A DNA stretch of 64,000 nt, taken from positions 1 through 64,000 of the forward strand of contig NZ_KZ478001.1 of assembly GCF_002837185.1 (NCBI RefSeq), written 5' to 3'. Shown piece after piece: positions 18,537-26,922 of the stretch. This DNA comes from Pseudomonas fluorescens (GTDB taxonomy: Bacteria > Pseudomonadota > Gammaproteobacteria > Pseudomonadales > Pseudomonadaceae). A program made the translations under genes and the position numbers. Below the pieces are notes generated by a model. That model had not been told where the DNA came from. It searched no databases and worked only from the letters and a program-made list of their open reading frames with translations. Position 1 is the stretch's first letter. The number at the start of each line of letters is the position of its first letter.

Positions 18537-19961
18537 ATGAATAAACTTTACCATGAATATGTCAACTGTTTGTTGCCAAGGGTTGGGCGAGCTGTGCCGA
18601 AACTGAAGCCTTCCTTCGCAATAATGACTTGGCCAAATGGAAAGCCTTGCTCATTTGTGAATTTTTGGCTGTCTGACTTGTCGAGTTCTACAACCGGTCA
18701 AACAGTTAAACAATATTGTGTCAACATTACGCCGCTCATACGTTATTGTTATGATTTTAAGATCGATATTATTGATTTTTCTGATGCTGACCTCTACAAG
18801 TTAGTAGGGGTAGTGGCTAAAGAGCGGCGTTCAAATGGTGAACGGCAAAAACAAAACAATCAAGTAAATGCCGTTATTGATGCTATCATATTGTTCTATG
18901 TATGGCTTCGAGATGTCGGCAGTCCTCGTGACTTCAAGCAAGCTATTGGAGATATCGCTCAATCACCAAACATTACAGTGAAGTCTGTGAAAGCTCGCTT
19001 TGGAAGAATAGGTTATGAACATGAGTCGCACTTGGCGCCAAACACTGATCTTCACTCCAAGCATCCCATGCCACAGTCCTCCATTTCTGCTATTGAAGAC
19101 CAGATTTTTTTGGAATCTGAGCCAGACTACTATCCTGGGGTGACGAGGCATAAATTTCGGCCTAGCTCAGGCGCAGTTAATGCTTTCCAAAAATACTTGT
19201 TTGAAAGACGGAGCTTCACTGTTTGGATGTTTAGGCGAACAGGGTTGCGCCCTGATGAACTGTGCTCCATGCCTTTGTCTGATAACCTGAATGTGCTAAA
19301 ATCTAAGTTGCTCTACATACCGACTAGGAAAAGACGTTCAGATGGGCTTACTCTACGGCCTTTCAAAATATCACCAGACGCCGCTCTGACAGTTTGCCAC
19401 TATCTATCTGCTCGTGAAGAGTACGTTCAATCGTTGGTTGCTGCGGGGTGTGCTAATTCCATCGGGGGTGTCATGCTTTTGACAGAGGATGGAAACGGCC
19501 TTAGCGCAGCTTCCTTGACTCGTGATTTCAGTCGAGTGGTTAAACGGGCCGGTTTGTCCGATGTTCGGGCTTGTCTATCAATGTTCAGACACCGGTTTAT
19601 AACTATGGAAATATTACTGCACCTGAAAGAGGTCTTGAGTGATAAAAAGCCTACACGGGCTTTGCTTTCGCCACCCGTTATTAAGAGTCTAGAAGAGCGG
19701 ATCAGGAAGAAGACGGGCCATGGTCTAGGTTCTTCAATATGGACGTATTTTGATGCCGCTTTAGACATGATCAACCTGTGGACGGATGTTGATAGGGCTA
19801 TCTTGAATTTAGGTCAGCTAGATGATATTGAGGATAAAATGCAGCGACTCAAATATAACATCAGAGATTCCTCAACAGAAAATTTAGCGTTAACGGAGCA
19901 ACTCCAGGCGCTTCAGAAGGAGGTCTCGGCTATGCAGGCGAAATTAGCTCTTGGGCGCTGA
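18537..19961 (+). CDS. Tyrosine recombinase/integrase (474 aa)
   Basis: Third recombinase of the module. Catalytic features: FRRTGLRPDELCSMPLSD (first Arg), PTRKRRSDG (Lys), LSMFRHRFIT (second Arg, with Ser where the HxxR His is usual), KKTGHGLGSSIWTYFD (His and nucleophile Tyr). The N-terminal 180 residues look like a core-binding SAM-like domain. The last 60 residues (IEDKMQRLKYNIRDSSTENL onward) form a coiled coil that could mediate contact with the other recombinases. A good ribosome binding site (TTAGGAGGGGGT) precedes the ATG. Confidence 0.88.
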   Translation: MNKLYHEYVNCLLPRVGRAVPKLKPSFAIMTWPNGKPCSFVNFWLSDLSSSTTGQTVKQYCVNITPLIRYCYDFKIDIIDFSDADLYKLVGVVAKERRSNGERQKQNNQVNAVIDAIILFYVWLRDVGSPRDFKQAIGDIAQSPNITVKSVKARFGRIGYEHESHLAPNTDLHSKHPMPQSSISAIEDQIFLESEPDYYPGVTRHKFRPSSGAVNAFQKYLFERRSFTVWMFRRTGLRPDELCSMPLSDNLNVLKSKLLYIPTRKRRSDGLTLRPFKISPDAALTVCHYLSAREEYVQSLVAAGCANSIGGVMLLTEDGNGLSAASLTRDFSRVVKRAGLSDVRACLSMFRHRFITMEILLHLKEVLSDKKPTRALLSPPVIKSLEERIRKKTGHGLGSSIWTYFDAALDMINLWTDVDRAILNLGQLDDIEDKMQRLKYNIRDSSTENLALTEQLQALQKEVSAMQAKLALGR

Positions 19962-19996
19962 TTAGGTAGTTACTTTCTTTTCCATCAGGGGGTGTT

Positions 19997-20368
19997 ATGG
20001 CGAACAATAGCCAACCGAAAAAAGGCTCAACTGAAATTGAGTGTTATCTGGAGTTTTTTGGAAAACTACCGGAGTCAGGAGTGACGCTCGAACTGGTGGA
20101 GTGTGCTGAAAAATTCGTGAAGATTTTGGACGAGTACGGGCGCAGCGTGCGAGACGCCGTGTGCTTGCTTGATCCAATTTCGCGTCTGCGCCTTCACACC
20201 CCGGCACCAGCAGTGACTGTAGGAACCAAGAATCGCACGAAACGCCTCAAAGCATATACCAACCCGCACACAGGCGAGGTGGTCTACAGCAAAGCGGGCA
20301 ACCTTAGGATCCTTCGCGAATGGAGGAAACAGTATGGCGCAGAAGCAGTCCTATCTTGGCGAAGTTGA
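19997..20368 (+). CDS. MvaT/H-NS-family DNA-binding protein (divergent)
   Basis: 123 aa. The C-terminal half, KRLKAYTNPHTGEVVYSKAGNLRILREW, is the MvaT-type DNA-binding domain, with the AGN variant of the usual GGN motif that reads AT-rich minor groove. The N-terminal half lacks the long coiled coil of MvaT and is divergent. MvaT-family proteins silence AT-rich acquired DNA. The gene starts 36 bases after the recombinase stop, with AGGGGG six bases before the ATG, so it is probably co-transcribed with the module and may quieten it (inference). Confidence 0.82.
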   Translation: MANNSQPKKGSTEIECYLEFFGKLPESGVTLELVECAEKFVKILDEYGRSVRDAVCLLDPISRLRLHTPAPAVTVGTKNRTKRLKAYTNPHTGEVVYSKAGNLRILREWRKQYGAEAVLSWRS

Positions 20369-20553
20369 AGGGAGCAGGTCGGCGTCCCGTTACCCATGGC
20401 GTGTTCGTGGAGTTGGACAATTAAGGCTAACCGCATTACCAACCCGCCAACTGGATGTCTGCCGAGCAGACAGGTGATTCTATTTAACTATTCCAGCAGC
20501 CACGACCATGGCATGGCCTCAATTGGCAAGTCGCTCCCCGCATTTCCTCTTCG

Positions 20554-21024
20554 TCATTCCTCACCCGCTGGCTTCTCCGATAGCCACAGCCTGTTGATCG
20601 TCGTCCACGCGTAGCCGAGCTCGCGTGCAGCTTCGGCACGACTATAGCCCTGAGCTTTCAATCGCTGAACCTGATCCTTCCTCTCCCGAGCTTCTGCCGC
20701 AACTGGCGCTTCGAGCTTCTGAGGTTCTGCAGGAAGAACGGTATCCGCCAACCCCAGTGCTTCCATTTCAGCGATGGCTGAAAGCATCACCTCGCGAGGA
20801 GTCTGGTGTTGACTGGCTGCTATGACTAAGCCGAAGAAAGTTGCAGCATTCACATGTAGGGCGTCAGCCAGGGCTTTCGTGGAGTCCACGGTGGCTGTGG
20901 TTTTCGACGCCTCAAGGTTGCTGACAAACGACTGGGCAACCTCGCTGGCGATCGCGTGCTGGTGCAACCCTTTGGATCTGCGAAGTAGTTGGAGTACGGC
21001 TGCGTAAGGGCGGCGCAGTGACAT
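20554..21024 (-). CDS. XRE-family transcriptional regulator
   Basis: 156 aa. The N-terminal helix-turn-helix of the Cro/XRE type is seen in LRRSKGLHQHAIASEVAQSFVSNLEASK and continues to ALADALHVNAATFFGLV. A second helix-turn-helix-like segment sits at the C-terminus (RLKAQGYSRAEAARELGYAWTTINRLW), resembling a resolvase/MarR-type Hin helix. It is divergent from the four small genes at 21.2-22.9 kb, with an inverted repeat between them, so it likely controls that group and itself. Confidence 0.85.
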   Translation of the reverse strand: MSLRRPYAAVLQLLRRSKGLHQHAIASEVAQSFVSNLEASKTTATVDSTKALADALHVNAATFFGLVIAASQHQTPREVMLSAIAEMEALGLADTVLPAEPQKLEAPVAAEARERKDQVQRLKAQGYSRAEAARELGYAWTTINRLWLSEKPAGEE

Positions 21025-21069
21025 CTTGGCGACTCTTCAAAAAGAGACGGTATGCCGCGTTTGCCAATA

Positions 21070-21101
21070 AACATACAAATATATATAGTGATCCGTATGT
21101 T
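21070..21101. promoter_or_regulatory. Inverted repeat, candidate operator for the divergent XRE regulator
   Basis: AACATAC at 21070-21076 is answered by GTATGTT at 21095-21101 across an AT-rich spacer (ATATATATAG). It lies in the 160-base divergent promoter region between the XRE gene and the small-gene group, a usual place for an autoregulatory operator. Confidence 0.45.
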
Positions 21102-21184
21102 GATTTTGCCTTTTCCCTGCTTTTCGTATCACCGTGCCTTCGTCCTCGCTGTCAATTGATGCATAACCATGATGGAGCGTTAGC

Positions 21185-21580
21185 TTGACCGGCCCAGTCC
21201 AGAGTGAGCTTTTCCTGGGAGGCAGTGAACCCCGACAGGGCTCTTCAGCTTCGGTGGAGGAAATTGTTGCAACGCTGGCTGTACGTGCGCCACCCAAGGC
21301 TTATTGCTTGGTGGAGGAGTGGACAATCTTTCGAGCTGATCTCACGCCTGCAGAGCTCACGCGTGTTCATGCCGCTGATCACCTACCGCTCATACTGTTT
21401 GCCCACAAGGTGGTAGTGGACTCGCGAGCTCGCTTTCAACCTGGCGATTGGGTGCGTTCTAGCATGTGTACTGCTTTCGACGACGGCATCATGTTCGAAA
21501 CCAAGAATACGATTTACGTCCTGATGGGTGCGGGGCATGAGCAAACTGCCAGTCTCAAGACCATTTTTTCCTTTTTCTAA
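21185..21580 (+). CDS. Unknown small protein (131 aa)
   Basis: Not recognised with certainty. It may belong to a Pseudomonas-specific DUF family (DUF6957-type by vague recollection). Soluble, no signal peptide. A notable stretch is FQPGDWVRSSMCTAFDDGIMFETKNTIYVLMGAG, a beta-rich region shared in style with the 126 aa protein two genes on (HLIRTSDVLKVEREGRFWVMTTENSRYVL). The start is TTG at 21185 with GGAG seven bases upstream. First of four small tandem genes facing away from the XRE regulator. Confidence 0.6.
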   Translation: MTGPVQSELFLGGSEPRQGSSASVEEIVATLAVRAPPKAYCLVEEWTIFRADLTPAELTRVHAADHLPLILFAHKVVVDSRARFQPGDWVRSSMCTAFDDGIMFETKNTIYVLMGAGHEQTASLKTIFSFF

Positions 21581-21620
21581 TTTCCGTTCTATATGAGCTC
21601 TGCAAAGCAAAGGACATCCC

Positions 21621-22064
21621 ATGTTCAGAACACAAAACTCAGATCTTATCGGCGTCCCGGGGATCTTTGGTGAAGGGCTTGCGCATTGGCATAGCGTGTC
21701 ACGAATTCTCAGAACTCACTGGTACCACCTCACCGTCCGCGTGAGCGAGCAGGGGCGAAGCACTGAACTTACTCACATGATTGAGGGTGAGCATAGGCTG
21801 CAAAAAATGCTCGTTACCCAGAGCGCTGAACAAGAGATAACTGATGTTCAGGTTATGACGCCGGCATGGATGAACATGCGTGCAGGATGGGGATTGGAGC
21901 GCGTAACCAAAGTGACTGTAGGCTACGACAGTGATTTTGAGGTTTGTCTGATAGAGGTTGAGGGAGGGGCTGTCTACCACAACTCGCACCGTCCAGGCTT
22001 TCAAATCGATTCGCTGACAGACCTTCGCCCAATCTTCCTCTCGAGCATGATTCGATCAGTCTGA
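21621..22064 (+). CDS. Unknown small protein (147 aa)
   Basis: Not recognised. Soluble, with a mixed alpha/beta composition. The ATG follows AAAGGACATCCC, a good ribosome binding site, 40 bases after the preceding gene. No motif stands out. Codon use resembles the rest of the accessory region. It may form an operon with the genes on either side. Confidence 0.55.
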   Translation: MFRTQNSDLIGVPGIFGEGLAHWHSVSRILRTHWYHLTVRVSEQGRSTELTHMIEGEHRLQKMLVTQSAEQEITDVQVMTPAWMNMRAGWGLERVTKVTVGYDSDFEVCLIEVEGGAVYHNSHRPGFQIDSLTDLRPIFLSSMIRSV

Positions 22065-22153
22065 AATTACCAAGATTCCCGCACGATACCAGCGCGTCTG
22101 GTGGCGTGCGCAATTCTTGATAACGCCCTACGAACTACAACTGGAGCGCAATC

Positions 22154-22534
22154 ATGCTCGACACGTTAGACGTCAATTTTCATGGGAAACGCCATACTGA
22201 TTTCGATCTCACACGAATTATTAAGGCTGAGGCCCAAGGCTTCGATTTACCGGTAACGGCCTATCTGTGTGGAGTTTCAATTAAGGCACGTGCAGGCATC
22301 GGTGTGGTCTTCGGCCACAAGCGTAAAGACCAATATGGTCGGTTTGGTGATGGTCATCTGATCAGGACTTCTGATGTGTTGAAAGTCGAGCGCGAAGGGC
22401 GCTTCTGGGTGATGACGACCGAGAATTCGCGCTATGTGCTGGCCACGTTTCAGCGCGGCAATGGTCGTTCAAGCTTGCGTGAGTTCTTGCGCCTCTCCCG
22501 AACGCTCCACCCAACACCTCGGCTTCTGCAGTGA
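22154..22534 (+). CDS. Unknown small protein (126 aa)
   Basis: Not recognised. Basic, soluble. The segment RTSDVLKVEREGRFWVMTTENSRYVLATF looks like a short beta-barrel and is similar in style to the C-terminal part of the 131 aa protein encoded at 21185-21580. GGAG lies seven bases before the ATG. Third of the four tandem small genes. Confidence 0.55.
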   Translation: MLDTLDVNFHGKRHTDFDLTRIIKAEAQGFDLPVTAYLCGVSIKARAGIGVVFGHKRKDQYGRFGDGHLIRTSDVLKVEREGRFWVMTTENSRYVLATFQRGNGRSSLREFLRLSRTLHPTPRLLQ

Positions 22535-22593
22535 TTTTTCGTCGGGCTATCGACGATACATCTCCCTGTCCAAACTGATCCTGAGGGCAGGTC

Positions 22594-22872
22594 ATGATCG
22601 TCAAGAAGGGAGACGTTCTTACTTTGGCCTCAGGGGTCTTTGAGTCGTATAACCGTGAGGGGCCATTCATTGCCGTCCATGGTTTCGATCTTGATGCGTT
22701 TGTTTCGGAGAGGACTCATGGGGGCATGAAGAGGTTAGAAGTGGATGATCTACTTGAAGGCATTCCCGCAATGCTCATTGAGCTAGGGCTTCTTACAGAG
22801 TTGCCATGTCGCAGGATCTATCTCGGAGCGATGGGGGAGATCGATATCAAAGCCGAAAAGTGTGGCCCTTAG
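22594..22872 (+). CDS. Unknown small protein (92 aa)
   Basis: Not recognised. A small acidic protein opening MIVKKGDVLTLASGVFESY, which suggests a beta-barrel N-terminus, and closing with EIDIKAEKCGP. The ribosome binding site GAGGGCAGGTC precedes the ATG. Last of the four tandem genes. A GC-rich structured segment follows. Confidence 0.5.
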   Translation: MIVKKGDVLTLASGVFESYNREGPFIAVHGFDLDAFVSERTHGGMKRLEVDDLLEGIPAMLIELGLLTELPCRRIYLGAMGEIDIKAEKCGP

Positions 22873-22940
22873 GGCACGTTTTTGTACGCCCCTTCGCCCG
22901 GGAATCAGGGTATCTCTGTCGTCTAATGCCAGCATTTAGT

Positions 22941-23048
22941 GGCGTGCCCTGCGGGCTGGCTGTCGTGAACCGAGCCTCGTGCCGAGTCTCGACCCTTCGG
23001 GCGTCCATCCTCACGCCTTCGGCTTTAGGCCTGCGCGCTCCGCTTGCC
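22941..23048. repeat. GC-rich hairpin-rich intergenic segment
   Basis: About 110 bases carry several short perfect hairpins in succession: GCCCTGCGGGC, CCCTTCGGG and GCCTTCGGC. Text of this style (alternating cct-tcgg-gg units) recurs between genes on Pseudomonas integrative conjugative elements, by recollection. No open frame with a start signal crosses it. The whole gap 22873-23306 holds no gene I can support. Confidence 0.4.
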
Positions 23049-23306
23049 AAAAAAGCAGCTACGCGATCCCAGCAATACGGACGATGTTTCCACTAGAAAA
23101 ATACGTGGAGACCCTCGCTGGAGATGCTGCTGCTCTGAAAACGCATGGGCGGGGCACGTAGGTTGTTGTGACGTCTACTTCGCCGGTTTGGAGCTTGGCT
23201 TCTACCTCGCTTTCAAGTGCGCCGCGTATCAGCCGCCTCTCTAAAAAGGGTGAGCATTCCTCAGACACTGTGAATGTCATGCCCTCAGGGTCACCGGCTG
23301 ATCACT

Positions 23307-23789
23307 CTAATCGTTGTCGAAGATCTGCCAACCGTCCTCAAGGGGGAAGATCGGGCTATGTTGAAATTTTCCAAACGGTGACTGTGCATCGTGTGGGAGG
23401 AGCGGAAACGAATTCCGCCCATCCAATAACTCTGGGTAGATCTTGAAGATCTTCAGATGGTGCAAGGGGAGCGTCTGAATGTACGCAAGGAGATTGCCTA
23501 GGTTGATGCCCACTTTAGGGTTACCTGGAGCTTGAAGTTCAGCAGTCATTGCTTGCGAGATGTTCCACTCGACCGCGTTGATCTCGATGCCGGGGCGGGC
23601 GTCAGGCCAGGACGACGACAGTTCTTTGGCGTGATGGTAGCTTTTATAGCCAAGACCTTTGGCGAGAATACTTAGTGCTTGGGAGTGATTGATGGGCTTC
23701 AAGCCGGGCCAGGTTTTGAAGAGAACGCGAGCGGCTTTCTTCAGACCTGTGTGACGTTCAAGATCAACAGGGAAAACGGGAAGGATCAT
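23307..23789 (-). CDS. Unknown protein with AkL/glyoxalase-superfamily-type N-terminal helix pair (160 aa)
   Basis: The N-terminus, GLKKAARVLFKTWPGLKPIN then SQALSILAKGLGYKSYHHAKEL, resembles the small helical domain found at the start of some proteins annotated as glyoxalase superfamily, where an LGY/F-x-(S/N)W-like motif is common. The rest (about residues 60-160) is unrecognised, and no glyoxalase metal ligands are visible. GGAG lies six bases before the ATG on the minus strand. Stand-alone gene with non-coding flanks. Confidence 0.5.
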   Translation of the reverse strand: MILPVFPVDLERHTGLKKAARVLFKTWPGLKPINHSQALSILAKGLGYKSYHHAKELSSSWPDARPGIEINAVEWNISQAMTAELQAPGNPKVGINLGNLLAYIQTLPLHHLKIFKIYPELLDGRNSFPLLPHDAQSPFGKFQHSPIFPLEDGWQIFDND

Positions 23790-24130
23790 CGCAAACTCCG
23801 GTCGTTAGCGGTGTCGGCTGCCCGCGAATGACGACTGTCGAATGCGTGGATATGGAGGGTGTATCACCTGTGACAACGCCTTTGCGTGCCGACCGCGCGA
23901 TTCAGGTAGTCGCTTGGCCGGATGCTACTGTTGCCTGGCTTACGGGTCAATAAGGGAGTGAGCTGTTGCTGACGCACGCCTTGAGTCGCCGTAGTCGTTC
24001 CTGATTGTTCTGTGTTGTCCCGAGCAGATTTAGCTCGATCAGTTGACTACGCCCAGGAACGCATAGCCCTATGTGATCATTGACTTATATGAGCGCTGAG
24101 GGGGGCGAAATTCGGCCTTCGAAAACCTTT
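23790..24130. other. Non-coding gap
   Basis: About 340 bases between two minus-strand genes. I see no open frame with a ribosome binding site, no tRNA-like fold and no clear terminator. It presumably carries the promoter of the 160 aa gene. Confidence 0.5.
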
Positions 24131-25132
24131 TTAAAAGCTCGACAATCGGTTTAACAGATCTCCGAGTTGCGTCTCAGCATACCTAGCTTTCAGCTCTTCA
24201 AATTTCGCGGTTTTGCGATCCGCGGTGAGCAAGCTAACCCCATGCAGTGCGTTAACAAATTTCTGAGACTCGCTTATTTCGGCCATGAGTGGCAGCCAGG
24301 TCGACCGTGCTTGTTTGATCAGGGTCTCGGCCTCAAGACTTAAACCTTGGGACTCAATGAGTTTGTTCTCGTGAAGTGTTTTGCTGAGGTTGGCCAAGGC
24401 GTGCTCGAGCCTCTGCAACTGATCTGTTACGAGTTCAACTGCATCAAGTGATGTCGAGCGCCCGTCGACATAAATCTTGTCTTCCTGTACGCAATAGATC
24501 GCCAACGGGCCATCACCGCCACCGGTGCAATCAAGCGCCAGTACATTTCCGAGGCGCAGAGGGGAGGGTATCCAAGTGTGTCCGACGCATATCCTCCAAA
24601 TGCCTTTAACGCCCTCGCGATAGTGCTTGATGATGCGCTCACGCCCCCACAGTGCGATCTCTGCAATTTGAGCGTTATCCAGGCTTCCGACAAAATCACT
24701 CCACGCCATGCCAGTGGGAACATCTGCATGCACGACCCCCACAAGTCCTTTCGCGGTTTCGATCTCGATCGCTAGAGGGAGGCTTTCAAGTCTTTCAATA
24801 ATCATCGGCTTTGATTCATCAGCGATCGTCGACCACCAGCCAGCTCCCTGTGAGGCATATCGGGCACTAGGGTCTCGCCGATACGCGTCTATCAGCATCC
24901 ATTCGTGATTGCCTTGGATTGTATAAAACCAAGGCTCACCGAGTAGCTTTAAACCATCCAGAACGCCGGGGCCACGATCAATCAGATCACCTACCGCTAC
25001 GACCCTATCAACCTCCTTGTCGAAGCCGAGCGCGTAAAGACCTTTGTGAAGATCGATAGTCTTAAAATGGATGTCACCGACCACGAAGTCTCTGCCGTGG
25101 TCGTTCTTGGCTAGCCTCAGAACATTGGTCAT
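24131..25132 (-). CDS. PPP-type metallophosphoesterase with C-terminal helical extension
   Basis: 333 aa. The calcineurin-type metal-binding blocks are all present: VGDIHFKTIDL (GDxH), AVGDLIDRGPGVLD (GDxxDRG), IQGNHEWMLID (GNHE), VGVVHADVP and CVGHTWIP. The usual GDIHG reads GDIHF here. This is the fold of lambda-PP/PrpA serine-threonine phosphatases and of Ap4A hydrolase. The phosphatase fills about residues 1-215. A predicted helical tail of about 115 residues (from LDAVELVTDQLQRLEHALAN) is extra. It lies among defence-type genes and could be regulatory or defensive, but no partner is visible. Confidence 0.85.
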   Translation of the reverse strand: MTNVLRLAKNDHGRDFVVGDIHFKTIDLHKGLYALGFDKEVDRVVAVGDLIDRGPGVLDGLKLLGEPWFYTIQGNHEWMLIDAYRRDPSARYASQGAGWWSTIADESKPMIIERLESLPLAIEIETAKGLVGVVHADVPTGMAWSDFVGSLDNAQIAEIALWGRERIIKHYREGVKGIWRICVGHTWIPSPLRLGNVLALDCTGGGDGPLAIYCVQEDKIYVDGRSTSLDAVELVTDQLQRLEHALANLSKTLHENKLIESQGLSLEAETLIKQARSTWLPLMAEISESQKFVNALHGVSLLTADRKTAKFEELKARYAETQLGDLLNRLSSF

Positions 25133-25319
25133 GTCGTCACGAATTTCCTACGCTGATTGCTGCGGAGAGGGCGATTTCATGAGATATGCTGGGTCTCAAA
25201 TTCGCAGCAGCGAGACATACGAATTATACTCTGCGAAGCCCTTCTCCATGCTCGTTTGCCAGCAGTGTCGGGGCTGAGAATTATCCCGCGAGGTATTTTC
25301 TCTGTCATATAGCGTGCAT

Positions 25320-25952
25320 CTAAATTGTTCGGCGCCGGCGCTCGTTACCATTGAGTACATGGCACGGTTTGCACAACGCTTGGAGAGTTGCGGTCTGGTG
25401 AGCATCATGGAGGAGCTGTAACGCAGGGTGTCCTGGCGGCAAAGAGAACGGCTCTTTGTCCAGCCAGTCAAAGCGGGAAAATATTTCCTCAATCTGGGAA
25501 GTGCTGAGCGTCTGAATGATCTGGGCGACCATAACCTTGAACTCGGGGGACACATGGTCAACTTCGGTAGACGGATTGTTCTTGCATCGTTCACATACAG
25601 GATGCGTCGCTCTGTAGCTAGAAATTGTAGGATGCGCAGCATCCCGGAGTGCGCGATCCAACCAAGCCATTTCGTCTCGAGGGTTGATGCACTGCGTCCA
25701 TGAGACTCCGTGCCAGCCATGACCCGGAAAGTAGCCTTGGAAATCGTAAACCGCTCCTGGGCGGGGTAGCTTTCGAAAGCGGGTAGGGCGCAGATCTTGC
25801 GCTGCACAGTGGTAATGTTTCTGATGAATTAGGTCGGCGATGATGGAGGACTCAAACTCTTGACCGAAATCGACCTCTGCGATCTTCCCCTGGATCATCT
25901 CTTTCAGTTGCGTCTTCGTCATTCCCTGGAAGAACTCTTTGCCTCGGCTCAT
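25320..25952 (-). CDS. HNH-type zinc-ribbon nuclease-like protein
   Basis: 210 aa from the ATG at 25952, chosen because AAGGAATTAC sits just before it. The frame is open for 54 more codons upstream without signals. The C-terminal half has paired CxxC knuckles, VCERCKNNPSTEVDHVSPEF and LCKPCHVLNGNE, with an Asp-His pair after the first knuckle, the layout of HNH endonucleases. The N-terminal region (FESSIIADLIHQKHYHC onward) has many His/Arg/Cys and is unrecognised. It ends next to the phosphatase gene and follows a membrane protein gene, and sits downstream of the Gabija-like genes on the same strand. Confidence 0.65.
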   Translation of the reverse strand: MSRGKEFFQGMTKTQLKEMIQGKIAEVDFGQEFESSIIADLIHQKHYHCAAQDLRPTRFRKLPRPGAVYDFQGYFPGHGWHGVSWTQCINPRDEMAWLDRALRDAAHPTISSYRATHPVCERCKNNPSTEVDHVSPEFKVMVAQIIQTLSTSQIEEIFSRFDWLDKEPFSLPPGHPALQLLHDAHQTATLQALCKPCHVLNGNERRRRTI

Positions 25953-26089
25953 TGTAATTCCTTGAGTACGGTGTTCGAGCAGTGCAGCGAGTAGCCAGTC
26001 ACCGGGATAAGTGGCTTGCAATGGTGGTCGGCTCAGAGAGCGAACGGTAGGTGTGAGGCTCGTTGGCCACCCGCCAAGGCAAGGATCGA

Positions 26090-26791
26090 TCAACCACCTG
26101 CGTGAGCAGGGCACAATTGGTCTGATAGCGAGTCATCGTCTCTACACGCAAGCCTCACTGCCTCGGCGACGCTGAGAGCGCGGGTAGGTATCCAAAGATT
26201 ATCCATGACCAAATATCTCTGTTGTGTGACTTGATTGCGCAGCTTGAGGGCTTTCAAAATGTCATCAATGACTTTTAACGTAGCGTTTGCAGGCTCTGTC
26301 TCGAACGTGATGTCGAACACCGCCGCATCCAACTGCAGGTAGTTTTTGCTGTTAGTCGGAGGCATGATAAACGGGGTGACTTTATTAGCAGGTAAAATCC
26401 ACCCATTCAGTTCGTCGAACTCAGTCACTGGAATCCAGCCACTGTTGCCACCTGGCAGCTCGTACCCCCCTGCGCCGGAAGCTTTTGCGACAATCGGGCG
26501 AGTGGCATGTGCAATGGGCTTTTGCGGTGGGTAATCTACTTTGAAACGCTTAACGATTTGATCTGCTGAACTATCGTTTTTCAGGTCGAAGTCGTAATAG
26601 CGGCCATGTGGTTTGACGAACGATAACGTTACGTCCCCTACCAAAAAATTGTAGGTTGTGGTTATCGCCAAACTGAAAAGTCCAAGCGATGCCACGGCAG
26701 CGATCGCTTTCGTGAACCATCGTTTTGGACGACCGTATGGGATTGGCCGCTTGAACGATTTTGGTGTTTTTGCTGCGCGTCGGTTTGCCAA
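26090..26791 (-). CDS. Unknown single-pass membrane protein (233 aa)
   Basis: Basic N-terminus (ANRRAAKTPKSFKRPIPYGR), one membrane helix at about residues 29-50 (KAIAAVASLGLFSLAITTTYNFLVG), then about 180 residues probably outside the cytoplasm. No family recognised. The apparent start is TTG. No ATG with a better signal exists before the helix. It lies between the HNH-like gene and the DUF559-like nuclease gene, all on the minus strand. Confidence 0.55.
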   Translation of the reverse strand: MANRRAAKTPKSFKRPIPYGRPKRWFTKAIAAVASLGLFSLAITTTYNFLVGDVTLSFVKPHGRYYDFDLKNDSSADQIVKRFKVDYPPQKPIAHATRPIVAKASGAGGYELPGGNSGWIPVTEFDELNGWILPANKVTPFIMPPTNSKNYLQLDAAVFDITFETEPANATLKVIDDILKALKLRNQVTQQRYLVMDNLWIPTRALSVAEAVRLACRDDDSLSDQLCPAHAGG

Positions 26792-26922
26792 GATTTCGAA
26801 TCCATCGCTGAGTGAGTTTCATCCCTGTGGCCTCAAGCGCGAGGCGCGCTCGCGGTACTGAGATGAAAGTCTATCAGCTGGGGCGCGAGAAGGTAGGTTG
26901 CCGGCTTTCACGCCACGTGGAG

